Source of the DNA: Zingiber officinale
Lineage: Eukaryota > Streptophyta > Magnoliopsida > Zingiberales > Zingiberaceae
Assembly: GCF_018446385.1 (NCBI RefSeq)
Contig: NC_055986.1
Span: forward strand, 81,987,659-82,051,658
Length of the DNA: 64,000 nt
Direction of reading: 5' to 3'
Shown: in pieces, positions 51,278 to 64,000 of the stretch
How the letters are laid out: every line of letters begins with the position of its first letter
How positions within the stretch are numbered: position 1 is the stretch's first letter
Position numbers and translations under genes: made by a program
The notes under the pieces: generated by a model
Told to the model about the DNA's origin: nothing
Databases searched by the model: none
Seen by the model: the letters and a program-made list of their open reading frames with translations, nothing else

Positions 51278-54200
51278 ATAAAAATAACAATCTATGATAA
51301 TGATTTCAATTATAATTATTTAATACTATAAGCACATGTTTCGATTATTACTATAATTATATACCTAATTATCACATGTCATGTTGTTTCTATATATAAT
51401 ATATCATATTTATAATCTTTGTATTGTCATGTTATAAAATGTTTAAATAATTTGTATAACTATGGATATTGGATTACACAATTTGCATAAATATGTCTAT
51501 GGCATAAATAATTTAAGTAATTTGAATAAATATGGATTATAATAATTAAAACAAATAATTAATCCTTTTCTTTTTCTTTGTTCCTCTTTATGTTCAAATT
51601 TTCCCACCAAGATCACTATATATAGTTAGCCAACCATATCACCATCATTAACAAGATCATATGTCGATGCAGAAGAGGATTTTTCTCTCCTTCTGCCAAA
51701 GCCATTGCAATGCCCCGAGCAGCCTACCGCCATCTCTGCAACAACTATGTGTGCACCCTGTGCTACCATTTCCTTACATCCAAGCCAAGACGATCATCAA
51801 TGTATACGTTACTTCCGTCCATATGAAAAGAGTGTCTATTCTTCATGACCCTCATCACTCACATCCTTAACATCTAGAGCAGCCCTGAAGATTTGGGACT
51901 AAAAATAATTTTAACCATAACCATTGAATAAGCATCTTCGATTTGAGTTGGGTTAAAAGCACAAAATGTATTTGCACTATCATCATCTTTGAATAAAATA
52001 TTTTCTACGGTAGCACTAGGAATAACACATAGTAGAGTGGCGCTTACTATTGCAACTCTAATGATATGAAATTGATTTAATGTCTAATTATGAAACCCTT
52101 GGACATGGAGGATAAGTTGAAATATAGTTGTTACGCTAAAATTTGATGCAAATAACCAATTAGATTGACCTAGTGGATAAATTAAGAATATGGAAATAAA
52201 AATAACAATTGGATCAAAATATAGCTTCCAAAGCAGATCCTTAGAAGCTAGCACCTCTTTCACTTTAAGAGTAACCCTTGTTAGGACCAACAAGCTCCAA
52301 TCCACCTAGCTTATTCTCTTCGACTGGTTTGGTTCTCTTTGGCTAGCAACCATTATGACATCTACCAAGTAGTGTCTATGTCAATTTCTTAGGTAGCCAA
52401 TTAGCACCATTGTCACCCCACAAATCACCATCTTAATCGTCATCATTGTCTTCCATGCACCACTATCATAGTTGTTGTTGTATAAGCAAAAATTGTTGTC
52501 GCCTTTCTCTTCTTCTCAAGAGTCTTGCACCTATCTTGTCTAATCAAGATTTTTGTTATTACATCATTTTTATTGACCACTTTAGTAAATTCACTTTTTT
52601 TTTCCACCCAATATTGCAACAAGCACAACACTACAAGAAAATTAATCTATTATGATATTTTCTTGATGACACTTGTTTTATCGTGTAGTGATGAACACCT
52701 TATGGACACTTATTAAAAATGTTTTGGTGACATTTAGCTTTGTCCCTATTATAATAATAACATGACATCTATAAATATCCTTAAAAAGACTTTTTCTAAT
52801 ATTTTAGAATGTTGTTATATCTGTAAATTGAGACGCTTTTGACGTTAGTATTGATATTGTATAATGACATTATAAAATGTTAGGAATATGAGGAGGGTCT
52901 AAGTAAGATGACATTACTTTATCGGACGTTTTTTTGGAAATGTCATTAAAACATTAGTATCACTATAAATATATTATCAGGGCATTTATGTGTGTCATTA
53001 TAGACTATCATTCTTGTAGTGCAAGACGCAATATTAATACAAGGATGACATTCTAGGTCTAACCCCATCTTTGTTTATCTCTAAAGCATCTTGTTGATTC
53101 CTCCAATACATTATCTAATCTTAATGATGACTTGGTCCCTTGTCTAGGTCAACTAAATATTATACCTTTTTATCCTAGCTTTCTCCCTTACTCCCATCAG
53201 CAAGCGACTCAAATGATGATGCTACCCAACACTCACTTCTCTTTACATAGAAGTCTCTTTACATAGGCATAAATTGTATGTTTTCTTTAATTTTGCAATG
53301 GAACATATCTTAGCTCCTCGTACTTCCTCTACGAATATTGTTGGATCTAAAATGGATCTTCCACCTCAGGTATTGCAATAATAGTTCTTAGTTTGTGGCT
53401 ATAGAATTCAATCAGCAACCAAGTATTTATTGGTGTAGAGAACACTAGAATTGAACCTATATTTTGATACTATAAAAGGTTCAAAGTTAAATTATGTTGT
53501 AATCTAATATATTAACTAAGTGTCCAAACCTAAATTGACTTCACAAATCTGAAGGACTAGACACCAAGCAGAATTCCAGTTTGGTTTGAAGGATTAGACG
53601 ACTAGCAGGAAGTCCAAATGAGTTAGGAAGGACTAGGCATCTGACGAGAAAGACTGGTTAGGTTGGTAGAACCAGACAACTAGCAGGAAGACCTGGTGGG
53701 TCAAGAAATCAGAAGTCAAAGGAGGTTTAATGACTAGTAAGTACGGTAAGTAAACTAGGGTGGACAAATCCAGTGAGAACGCATCCCAATTTGGGATGAC
53801 TTAGGCATTGATCTAATTTAGAGCCAAATTAGAAATCTAAGTAGAGATTAGACTAGATCCAAGACAGGATCTAATTCACAAACATATAATTGTGCATGCA
53901 TTTGTGTTGTACTCTATATTGGAATCCCAAGGTTATTTTAATGTGATCAAACAAGTTAAGTTAGGTCCTGTTGGTTTTTGATCCCTGTATCTAAGTGTGC
54001 AGGAGCTTAGGAGTATAGGAAGTTGAGCGGAAGACGCGGCTAGCAAGAAGGACGACACAGGAGAGAGCCGACGGGCTCGGTGCGTCTGAGGGACGAGGTG
54101 CCACGGAAGAGTATACCGGTGGACGAGAAGAACGTACGCGACATTAGAGGGACGAGAAGTAGGAGCGAAAGCCTGCTCGAGGAGAATGTCGAAATTGAGT

Positions 54201-57200
54201 TCGGGTGAGCCTTATTTCGGTTGGCTGGAATCACCCAAGCAAGCGGAGCCGGAGCGGAAGACCCGGGCCGAAGCAAGCAGCACTGGAGTAGAGGGCTCGA
54301 ACTGGAAAAAGTCAATAGTGTTGACTTTAAGGGTTCGGGCGCTCGGAATCAGTCCGAGTGCCCGGACCAGTCTGGGTGCATGGAACCCTTCCGAGCGCCT
54401 GGAATGAGATATTATCCAGATCGCATTTGACCACGATCCATTGCGAAAGGGATAAAGTTTTATCCCTTTTCAGGCGCCCCGACCAAGACTATAAATACAG
54501 CCTTGGTCCAGAAGCTAATCAAATCAATAAGAAATTTCATTTACAATACTTGTGCACTTCCCTTTGTTAGTTTAGCTTCATCTTTCTATGCTTTCATTAC
54601 TGTAAGAGGTTTCTCCGCTTGAAGGAGTATTTAATGCGCTTCACTTTCTTGGATTAACAACATCCCCGGTTGTAACTAAGTAAATCCCTTGAGCCTCTAT
54701 TTTTTTATTTATTCTAATTTTATTTATGCAAGTGTTCATTTAAGTCCGAGAAGGGTATTTTTCTATTTTATTTTGTGCAGGGCTATACAACCCCCCTTCT
54801 AGCCGACTCAACGGTTCCAACAAGTGGTATCAGAGCCAAGACGCTTCAGGAGGACTAACCGTCGATCGAAGTAAAGACGATGGCTAGACTAAGCATATAC
54901 CCGCCGAAGTTCAAGGGGGAGTTCGCTAGCTGAAAAATACGAATGCAAGTATTCTTTAAAACTAACTTTGAATTACTTTTAATAATGAAGTTTGGTTTTG
55001 TAGCACCCGAAGGTAAGAAAGAATACCAGTGGACGAAGAAAGAGCAGGCCGACTACGTGACAAACGGCAAAGCAGAATTCCATCTGTTGAGCGTCCTTCC
55101 GCTACAATAAGTCAACCGGATCGGCACCTACAACTCAGAAAAGGAGCTTTGGGAGAAGTTCCTTAAGTTACACGAAGGGGCGTTCGAGGCCAAGCTCGTG
55201 AGATGAGACTTATTCCGTAACCAGCTGACGGACCTATAGCTTGAAGAAGACAAAATGATTGCACATCTTCACTCGAGGACTGAGGAGCTCATCACTGGAC
55301 TTTCGAATCTCAGAGAAAAGGTAAGTAATCGAGATTCACTAAGGTACGCTCTTAATGCATTCCCTAGGAATACCAAATGGGCATCATTAGTAGATGTCTT
55401 CTATATCTCTAAGGAGTTAGAATCTATTACCTTAGAAGAATTCTTTTCAACTTTTGAAGTGCATGAATCGAGATGTGTAGGTATGAAGGAGCTGAAGCAC
55501 AACATCACCCTTAAGGTAACAAGAGATGAACATGAGTCAGAATCTTCTCTCGACGACGAGGAAATGGTGATGATGGTAAGACGTTTTAAAAAGTTATGTA
55601 AATCAAGAAAAATTAACCATCTGCAAGGTAGAAAGAAAAGGACGATTAGATGCTACCACTGCAATGAAGAAGTGCACGTCAAAGACAACTACCCCAAGCT
55701 AAGGAACAAGGACAAGGACAAAGGAAAGAAGCTTGTTCAAACGAACAAGTACAAGACACTAAAGGAGACATGGGGTGATACGTCGTCCGAATCAAAAGTC
55801 GAGGCTTTCTCTGGACTTGCATTAATGACAAATCATCAAGAAGATAAACACGAAGCAAGCTCATCTAAAATGAGCATCTAGAGCATCGATGAAGGGGGAG
55901 CTACATCGGAAGAAAGCAGCAATTTAAGAGGAGTTACAGATAACAAAGTCGACAAGGTAAGTCAGGTACGATCCCTCCCACCTGACAAATTATTTAAGTT
56001 TGTGAAATTATTAACCAAAGATTGTTGCAAACTTGAAAAAGAAATTAAAAATTTAAAATTAATTCTAGCAAAATCTTGCCCATTAGAAGAATTTGACAAG
56101 ATTAAACTGGAAAATGATATTTTACAAAAAGAAATAAGTAACTTGAAAAATAATGATGCATGCTTATATAACATAAGTTTTAGAAAATTCAATAACCTAA
56201 ATTGGTATTTTAGATATCACAAAGGACAAATTAGAAATATTTCAAAGAAATATGTCCCTAAAAAATTCCTAATTAATCCAGTTGGTTGGAACCTATATTG
56301 AGTTACAAAGTCTTATCTAAATTAAAGTTAGGGCTTTTAGAGAGTACATTGAATGTTTAATTTTCTTATGAGGTTTTGTCTAGAAGTGGTTGATGATCCA
56401 ATAACCAAGAAGGCCTAGCACTTCATCATAGCCTGAAAGTCAAATATTGATATAAAATGTTTAATTAACTAACTGGTAAAGCGTTAAATTAAATTAGATA
56501 ATACTTTAAAAAGTTTTTCAAACATTTTTTTTCTACTTGGAAACTTCTTAAATAGTTACTTAATTTTTTTTCTTGGAAAATCCTCAATTTTTTTACAAAT
56601 TTGTTTAACCAAAAAATAAATTTCTTTTGCAAATTTGTTTAACTTAGGATTTTTTTTAACTGGTAAAACTTAAGAAATTTTTTACTTATTTTATAAACTT
56701 TGCTTTAACAAAATTTATTTTTACGGTGCATAATTTTTTTGCTTGAAATTTTCTTACCTAGGAATTTTTTCTTTAACACTTATAATATTCTAAAAATTAG
56801 TGCCAAACTTTTTATATATAACAAAATAATTTTCAAAAATTTTTCTAAAGTTTTCCAAAATTATTACCTTTAGATTTTTCTTAGTACCACATTTTTATGT
56901 GATCAAATGGGGAGAAGGAAAAGATTAACTCTAGGGGGAGGTAAATTTTCAAATTAAATATATTTTTTAAATTTTTTCACTTTATTACAAAATTTATTAT
57001 TTTAACTTTATGTCTATTTATCCTACCTTAACTTAGGTTACTCACATCAAAAAAGGAGAGATTATTGAAACCCCAAGGTTATTTTGATGTGTTCAAACAA
57101 GTTAAGTTAGGTCCTATTGGTTTGTGATTCCTGTGTCTAAGTGTGTAGGAGCATAGGAGCACAGGAAGTCGAGCGGAAGACGTGGCTAGGGAGAAAGATG

Positions 57201-60200
57201 GCATGGGAGAGAGCCAATGGGCTCGGTGTGCTTGAGGAACGAGGTGTCGTGGAAGAGTACACCGGTGGACGAGAAGAACATGTGCGATGTTCAAGGGATG
57301 AGAAGCCGAAGCGAAAGCCTGCTCGAGGAGAAGGCCAAAATTGGGTTCGGGTGAGCCTTATTTCGGTTGGATGAAATCACCCAAGCAACCAAAGTCAAAG
57401 CAGAAGACCCAGGACGAGGCGAGTAGCACCGGAGCAAAGGCCTCGGACTGAAAAAAGTCAACAATGTTGACTTTAAGGGTCCGGGTGCCCGGAATGCGAT
57501 ATTATCTAGATCATGTTTGACTGCAATCCATTGTGAAAGGATAAATTTTTATCCCCTTCCAGGCGCTTGGAACCCTTCCAGGCGCCCCGACCAAGACTAT
57601 AAATACAGCCTTAGTCTAGAAGCTAATCAAATCAACAAGCAATTTCATTTACAACACTTGTGCGCTTCCCTTTGTTAGTTTAGCTTCATCTTTCTGTGCT
57701 TTCACTGTTGTAAGAGGCTTCTCCGCTTGAAGGAGTATTTATTGTTTTTCACTTCCTTGGATTAACAACCTCTCCGGTTGTAACCAAGTAAATCCCTTGA
57801 GCCTTTATTTTTTTTGTTTATTCTAATTTTATTTATGCAAGTGTTCATTTAAGTCCGAGATGAGTATTTTTCTGTTTTATTTTGTGCAGGGCTATTCAAC
57901 CCCCCCCTCTCCCCCTTCTAGCCAGTCCAACGGTTCCAACACTCTATTTTGTAGGTAATTTTACTATTGGACTAATATGTTTAGCAGGAGTTTGAAGTGA
58001 AAAGTCAAGATGGAATGAACAGTACTCCAGGTGCCTCAGTTGGTTGGAGATGCCTCAAGTGCACAAAAGAGCAGAGGTGCCTTAGGTGAACAGGGGCACC
58101 CCAAAGAGTAAGCACTAGAGGTGCCTCAAATGAACAAAGTCACCTCACGTTGGATAAGCTGTGAGGAAAGATGTTAGCGCATCAGAGGCGCTCGAGGACA
58201 CTAGAGGCACCTGAAAAAGGATAAACACCAACATCATCAGATCAGATAAGCATGCATGGAGGCACCCCAGATGAATTGAGGCACCCTAATGCCTTATAAA
58301 AGTAGCTCATAAAATAGTGCAAAAATACACATTAATACAAGCTTCAACTTGATTCCTTGATCAATTCTAATGTTCTATCACCTTGCAACTATTATGTTGT
58401 GACCTTACTATGTCAAACTCATACTTGAGTGAACTTCTACAACAAGAACCACACCAACATCGAGCTTCAATCCTCAATTGCGATGATTGTCAGTAAAATA
58501 GTTTTATTGATTTTTATTATACTTGCATAAGAGAGTGTAGTGTGTTACACTTTCTTCATCCTTATATCTTATCTCTTTGTCTGAAGGTTCTTTGGGAGAG
58601 AATCTCAGTGAATTACCTATTGAAAAAGTACCAAGGGGTGTGGGCCTTGGGAGTAGTAGTTGGTGGGGTTGCGAACCAAGTAACTGACTGTGTGTTATTT
58701 TTTTCTTGTCTTAGTTTGTTTTTCTTCCGCTATGCACTTGATTTTCAATAAGTCTTTTTGAACTAGAAAAAGGAGTTTTTAAAAATTCTTACAAATATGT
58801 CGTAGTTGGGGTTCGAACCATGGATGCCTGAGTGACAACCTGGATGTCTTATCACGACACCATAGCCTTGAGGACCCCCCCCCCCCCCCCCCGTGTAAAT
58901 GTGTTGGATCGAGAAGCTCTAGAAGGGGGGGGGGTGAATAACGCTCGTGACTTTCACACTTTTCGTATTTGAAAAATCGAGTTAAGCAGCGGAAATTAAA
59001 AGCACAACATAGAAAGAAGACTCAAGTATTTTTTACTTAATTCGGAGCCTTGGGTGACTCCTACTCTAAGGCCCGCGATCGTTGATCGCTTTCGGTGGAC
59101 AATCACTATCAATCCATAAATCTTTTTACAACTTTAGAGTACAAAAAAATTTATACCGACAATACAAAAAGATGAAGAAGCTAGTCATCAATCATCGGAG
59201 TGTCGAAGTGATTTGGAGCAGTGCACAGCTTTAAAGGATCGCTTGAATTCTGTCTGTCATTGTCTTTGGAAGCTACAGCCCGAGACTCCTTTTATAGCCT
59301 TTACAGATCTGATCCAGATCCTCGAAACTCGGGATCATGTTTGATCCGAAGTGGATCGGTCGACCGATCCCCACGTTCGGTCGACCAATCAGATGGTCTC
59401 CTTCCATCTGATCCGCCCAATTCACTCGCTCCGTTTCGATCTGGTCAACCCCTATCTCTGGTTCGATTGATCGATAACTAGGTTCGATCGATCGATCCCT
59501 TGGTCGAGCCCGGTCCATTCGCTAGAAATCTAATATGCGGCTTGAGGGTTCGGTTGAACGATACGACCGATCCCGGTCAATTCTACCCTTGCACAAAAAT
59601 GTTAGTCTCATGCAAAACAGAGTTAGAACATAACAGAATATATATAAATAAAATTTTGACAGTTTTCGGACTGTCCGGTTCTGACTTCGGATTTCCGATC
59701 GAAAACCCTAAGTCGAACCGACGCCTACTGTTCCCTCTTTCGGGGAACGCATCCTCACCTACTCCACTCAGGAGAAGTTACCTTTTGCCAGTTCGGTCCT
59801 CCAGACTGACTAGACTTTTGCTCAGCGTCCGATGCTTCTGATCTTCATGCTGGGCGTCCGGTCCACGACCCGTCCAGACTTCCACCTAGTTCGTGACACC
59901 AGGATTTCAACCTAGGGTTACCGCCCCCTAGGATTTTTGCCCAAAGTTCCGACCCGCCAAGACTTTTCGTTTAGGGTTACCACCCCCCTAGGATCTAGGG
60001 TTACTGCCCTTAGGATTTTTCATTTGCTTAATAGCAGCTAGGACTTTTACCTAAGAAACCTTAGGTCTTTCCTGCAAAGCTCATTCAACATATTAGATAA
60101 CAAAACACCTTAACCTTGAACCCTTTGGCATAATCAAAACATATGTTCGATCGTTGGATGCTTCCTGCACCAACAAAATGATCCTATAAGTTATATCAGA

Positions 60201-63200
60201 GTCAAGTGCACTCTAATTCAGTGCAACCATTGAATAGAGTATTTTTTTTTAGTTTTCTTTAATTTTAGTTCAAGCACTTAATTCAATTTTTTTCATAAAC
60301 ACTACTTACCCAAGCCCGTAAAAAGTCATGAAAATTGCTCTTACAATTGTGTTTGCAAGATGTCTATGAACGAAGGATACAACGCTGTTCAACAACTACT
60401 CTTCAACGGAAATGATTTTTCATATTGAAACAAAAGAATGAAGGTGATCCTGAAAATGAACATTGAGACATGGTTCAATATCTGTAAAGGATACAAATAT
60501 CTTGTAGATGCAGTTGGTGAGCTCCTAGCATAGAAAAATGAGACCCCGAAATGATTAAGAAGGCCTAAGTTAACTCGAAGGAAGTCAACACCCTCCAATG
60601 CGGTCTAACAAAGGAATAACTCAACTGAGTCAGTCCATTCGAGAATGCTAAGGAACTATAGGATCGTCTAATCAAGTTGCACAAAGGAATCGACGATTCG
60701 AAGGTAACCAAATGTGACTTGCTACTTAATCAATTATTTATATTAAAATACAGGATGGAGAAACCACAATCCAATTACATGAAAGAATCAAAGACATCCT
60801 AAACGGACTCCATCTCATCGACCACCAACTTGAAAATCGAGATGTGATCAGCTACGTGCCTAATCTTTCCCTTGAAACGTATTGTGGGCATCTATAGTAG
60901 ATGCCTATAAAGTCTCGAGGGATCTATCTAAAATTAAATTAGTTGAATTTTTTTGTGAATTAGAACTACATGGGCAATCTAACTCAATTCAAGTGAGAAT
61001 GGTAAAGCTCTTATTGCAAGTTCAAACGAGGAGGATGAGTTGGAGTTAGACTCGAATGGAGAAGATCAACTAGTAAACATGGTCCGGAATATACTCACTA
61101 GAAGGAAGAAAAAGTTCACCAAATGAGATCTAAAGAAGATGGTGTAGCTCATGCCAAGAAAGGACATATCCGAAATTACATACTATGGATGTGGCAAAAA
61201 CGGACACTTCAAGTATGAATGTTCAAGTCTGAAAGAAGCAAAAACCAAGAAGTCAAGAGAGAAGAAAGTGCTGAAGGTAACTTGGGACAAGTCTTCATTG
61301 AAAGATTCAGACATAGAGGAACCAAAGAAAACAAATCTCAAGGCACTAATGGTGAACGAGCAAGTAGGTGAACCTGAGTTTGAGTCTGAGGTAGAATCAA
61401 GTCAAGAAGACGAATCCAAGTCCAATAATGAGTCTAGCCATGGATCTGTATTTGGTTCAGAAGACCCAAACAAGGTAAACTCTAACCTAGAAATTAAATT
61501 CTTTAAAATTATAGCATGTTTAAATAGAAAATTAATTAAATCTTAAGGAACAAGTTAAATTAATTCTTAAGGAAAATCAAGACCTTATGGAACAAGTTAA
61601 CTTGGATCTCTCAATTAACAATGTTCAAACTGGAAACTCAAATCAAGTTACAAAACTTAATGAAGAGAATTCCATATTGAAAAGTGAAGTTGAGAGATTC
61701 AAGATGACATTGGAAAGATTCAATTTAAGAACCAAGTACCTTGATATGATACTTGGATCTCAAAGAGATGTATACAATATGTTAAGACTTGGATACAAAA
61801 TAAATTTAAAAAATAGATTTTACTTGTCTTTGTTGGTATAATCGTCCTTGGGTCAAGGTTGACTAGTTAGACTAAGCTTGACTTGGCTTAAGCTTGAGTT
61901 TTAATATTTGATAATATGTGAAAAAGAAATCAAGTATGTCAAGAAAGAATCAGATACTTGTCTAGGAAAATTCTAACTGGAAGTTATGCAATGGGAAGTC
62001 TTAATTGGAGATTAGACAATAGAAAAGTCCTAATGAGTGAAGCTAAGTAGTGGAAGTTCTAACTGGGCTAGGCAGTGAAGACGTAGTTGGGAACTAAGTA
62101 GTGGAAGTTCTAACTGGGCTAGGCAGTGAAGACGTAGTTGGGAACTAAGTAGTGAAAGTTCTAGGGGGGCTAGGCAAGAGAAAAGTCTAAGTGAGTCAAA
62201 GGTTGACCGAACACTTGGTGATCAGAAGTCCAATGGGAGTTGACATGAGATGAAAAGTCCAAGTGGATAAAAGGTTCACCAAACACTTAGTGAAGAAGTC
62301 ATAGTAGGTCAAGGATGACTGGATACTAGACAACAAAAAGTCTCAATGAGTTACAGATGACTTTAGGGTTGGGCAAAGTAACCCTAAACTCGAATTCAAA
62401 GTTTTGGGTTAAGCAATCGATTAACTCAATCGATTACCCCAAGTCTAATTGATTAGGTAGATTTCCCAATCGATTGGAACTTGTTCTAATTGATTAGGCT
62501 AATAGGCTGATCGATTGAGAGGTTTTCATGAAACATGGTAAGACTCTAAATTGATTAGTTAATCAATTAAGCGTTATGTTAATTGATTAGGACAATCAAC
62601 TAAGGGTGTTTTTACATGAGAATAGAAGGGCTTGGAATCAATTGGGATAGTTGATTTAGGCTTCACTAATAGATTAGGGTAATCAATTGAAGCATGTTCA
62701 GGAGAGAATAGTAGATGTTAGAATCGTTTGAGAGATTCTCATGAGAATAGAAAGCTTTTGAATTGATTGAGCAATCAATTAGAAACTGCTAAATCGATTG
62801 GTATGACTCACCAATCAATTAGCTAAATAAAAAAAAAGTTATTCTACATGTTTTGAATAGTCGAGCTGACATGACAAACTATTAGGGGTAAGCCTAATTG
62901 ATTAGGAGGCATTAAAGCAACCCTAGAAAAGGAATTTTTAGGAGATTTGAAGCACAATTGTTCATGCCAATTCTTGGTGATTCTGAGATGAAGTGCTACT
63001 GTATTTTTCAGTCAACAAGAGATAAAGTAAGCAAGATTTTCATTTTATTATGTATTTACTTTCTTGTTCTGATTGTATTCTTGTTTCGAGCTTGTATGAC
63101 GTTTCTCCGCCTTTGAAAAGTTTCCAAGAAAGAAGAATTTCATAGTGTATGAGATCGTAAGAGTCAGACCCTTGGATTAGTCACCTTAAGGAGGTGGAGA

Positions 63201-64000
63201 CCAAGTAAAAATCAAGGTGTTAGAATTGCTTCAAGTTTTCCACTACAAATCAAGTTCAAAGAAACAAACAAAACTATTCACCCCTCCCTCTAACTCTCTA
63301 ATAAGTGGTATCAAAACAAAGTCACTCTTCATTAAACTAACATCCAGAAGAAGCAAGAGTTAGAGAAAGAAGAAGAAGTTCAAAGTTGAAACCTTAAATT
63401 TCAACAAGTAAAATACTCATCATCAAAGGAGCTCAACTTCAAAATATGAAAAGACCCTAACTATTTACCCACGACTGAACCATACAATATCGTTAATACA
63501 CTGGCAGGTGATTTACTAAAACTAAACCATAAACCCCATGCGGAAAGGAAACATATTTGCATCTTATATTTGTCTAAAATTTCAAAGGTAAAAGAGATAA
63601 TAAGAAAACATATTTCCCAAAGACATTTGTGAACTCCTACCAATGCAAGTCAACAAGTAGTCTTCATCTCATACTAACATAACAAATCTAAAGAAAAAGG
63701 ATAACAATAAACACTGAGAGCCCCTGGACAGTGTATGATGCATTCAACCTCATCTCCTTAGCTACTCTGCCTCCGTGTCCCCTGTCACATTCGGGATGAC
63801 ATCTTCCTCACCTACAAACATGATAGGATGAGTCCATAGACCCAGCAAGTATAATCCACTAGTAGGTATATGACATCAATAAAGACTTGGAGTGAAAAGT
63901 TTATATGCATGAATGAAAACATGATGTTAGCTTAACAGAAAAAAGATGGGAGAATATAGGGTATGATCATAATAATATGAAAAAAGAAAAAATTCACAGG

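Overview
The window is plant nuclear heterochromatin, almost certainly from a monocot with a repeat-rich genome. It holds stacked LTR retrotransposons (mostly Sirevirus-type Ty1/copia, plus chromovirus-type and Athila-like Ty3/gypsy), a CACTA DNA transposon, a Cassandra TRIM, SINE/LINE debris and MITEs. The Sirevirus LTR style suggests Zingiberales, but nothing here proves a species. No bacterial or organellar segment, rRNA gene or functional tRNA gene was seen. Only one ORF, at 34188-34667 on the minus strand, looks like a possible host gene (a small secreted protein).

Region by region. 1-1550: 3' end of a Sirevirus with its 3' LTR. 1551-6550: leader and gag start of an Athila-like gypsy element, interrupted by an RTE-type fragment with a 16-bp target duplication and by an internally deleted Sirevirus (2196-6270). 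6551-8946: 5' LTR and decayed gag of another Sirevirus. 8947-9566: truncated Cassandra TRIM with 5S-rRNA-like sequence in its LTRs. 9566-30345: gypsy chromovirus parts (integrase/chromodomain end, one LTR, then gag and protease). The LTR is split by a 14.9-kb gag-only Sirevirus-like element (11410-26314, target duplication ATTTT), which itself contains a second gag-only element (13927-18088), a 2.4-kb solo LTR and an 811-bp MITE. 30346-32535: decayed Sirevirus gag-pol. 32536-34187: unresolved. 34188-34667: secreted-protein ORF.

35001-51274 is a 16.3-kb CACTA element with target duplication TTA, TNP2-type transposase remains on the minus strand, a SINE with a 19-bp duplication, and an inserted 8.9-kb Ty1/copia element (35875-44785, target duplication TTTTA) whose LTRs differ by only about 1% by eye. 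51275-53427 is low-information flanking DNA with a 393-bp CACTA-type MITE. 53428-61830 is another Sirevirus whose 5' LTR was invaded by a second copy of the gag-only family (53917-57941, target duplication CTCTA), a SINE-like head and a solo LTR (58902-60175, target duplication AAATG). 61831-63303 is the LTR of a further element, and the window ends in what looks like gypsy LTR sequence.

Two observations stand out. First, two independent, target-duplication-flanked copies of one pol-less LTR-gag-LTR element, plus a third larger gag-only element, show that structural-protein-only retrotransposons have been mobile here, presumably using enzymes supplied in trans. Second, nearly every Sirevirus-type LTR carries an array of short palindromic motifs just upstream of its TATA box. 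The position is constant, but the palindrome core differs between families.
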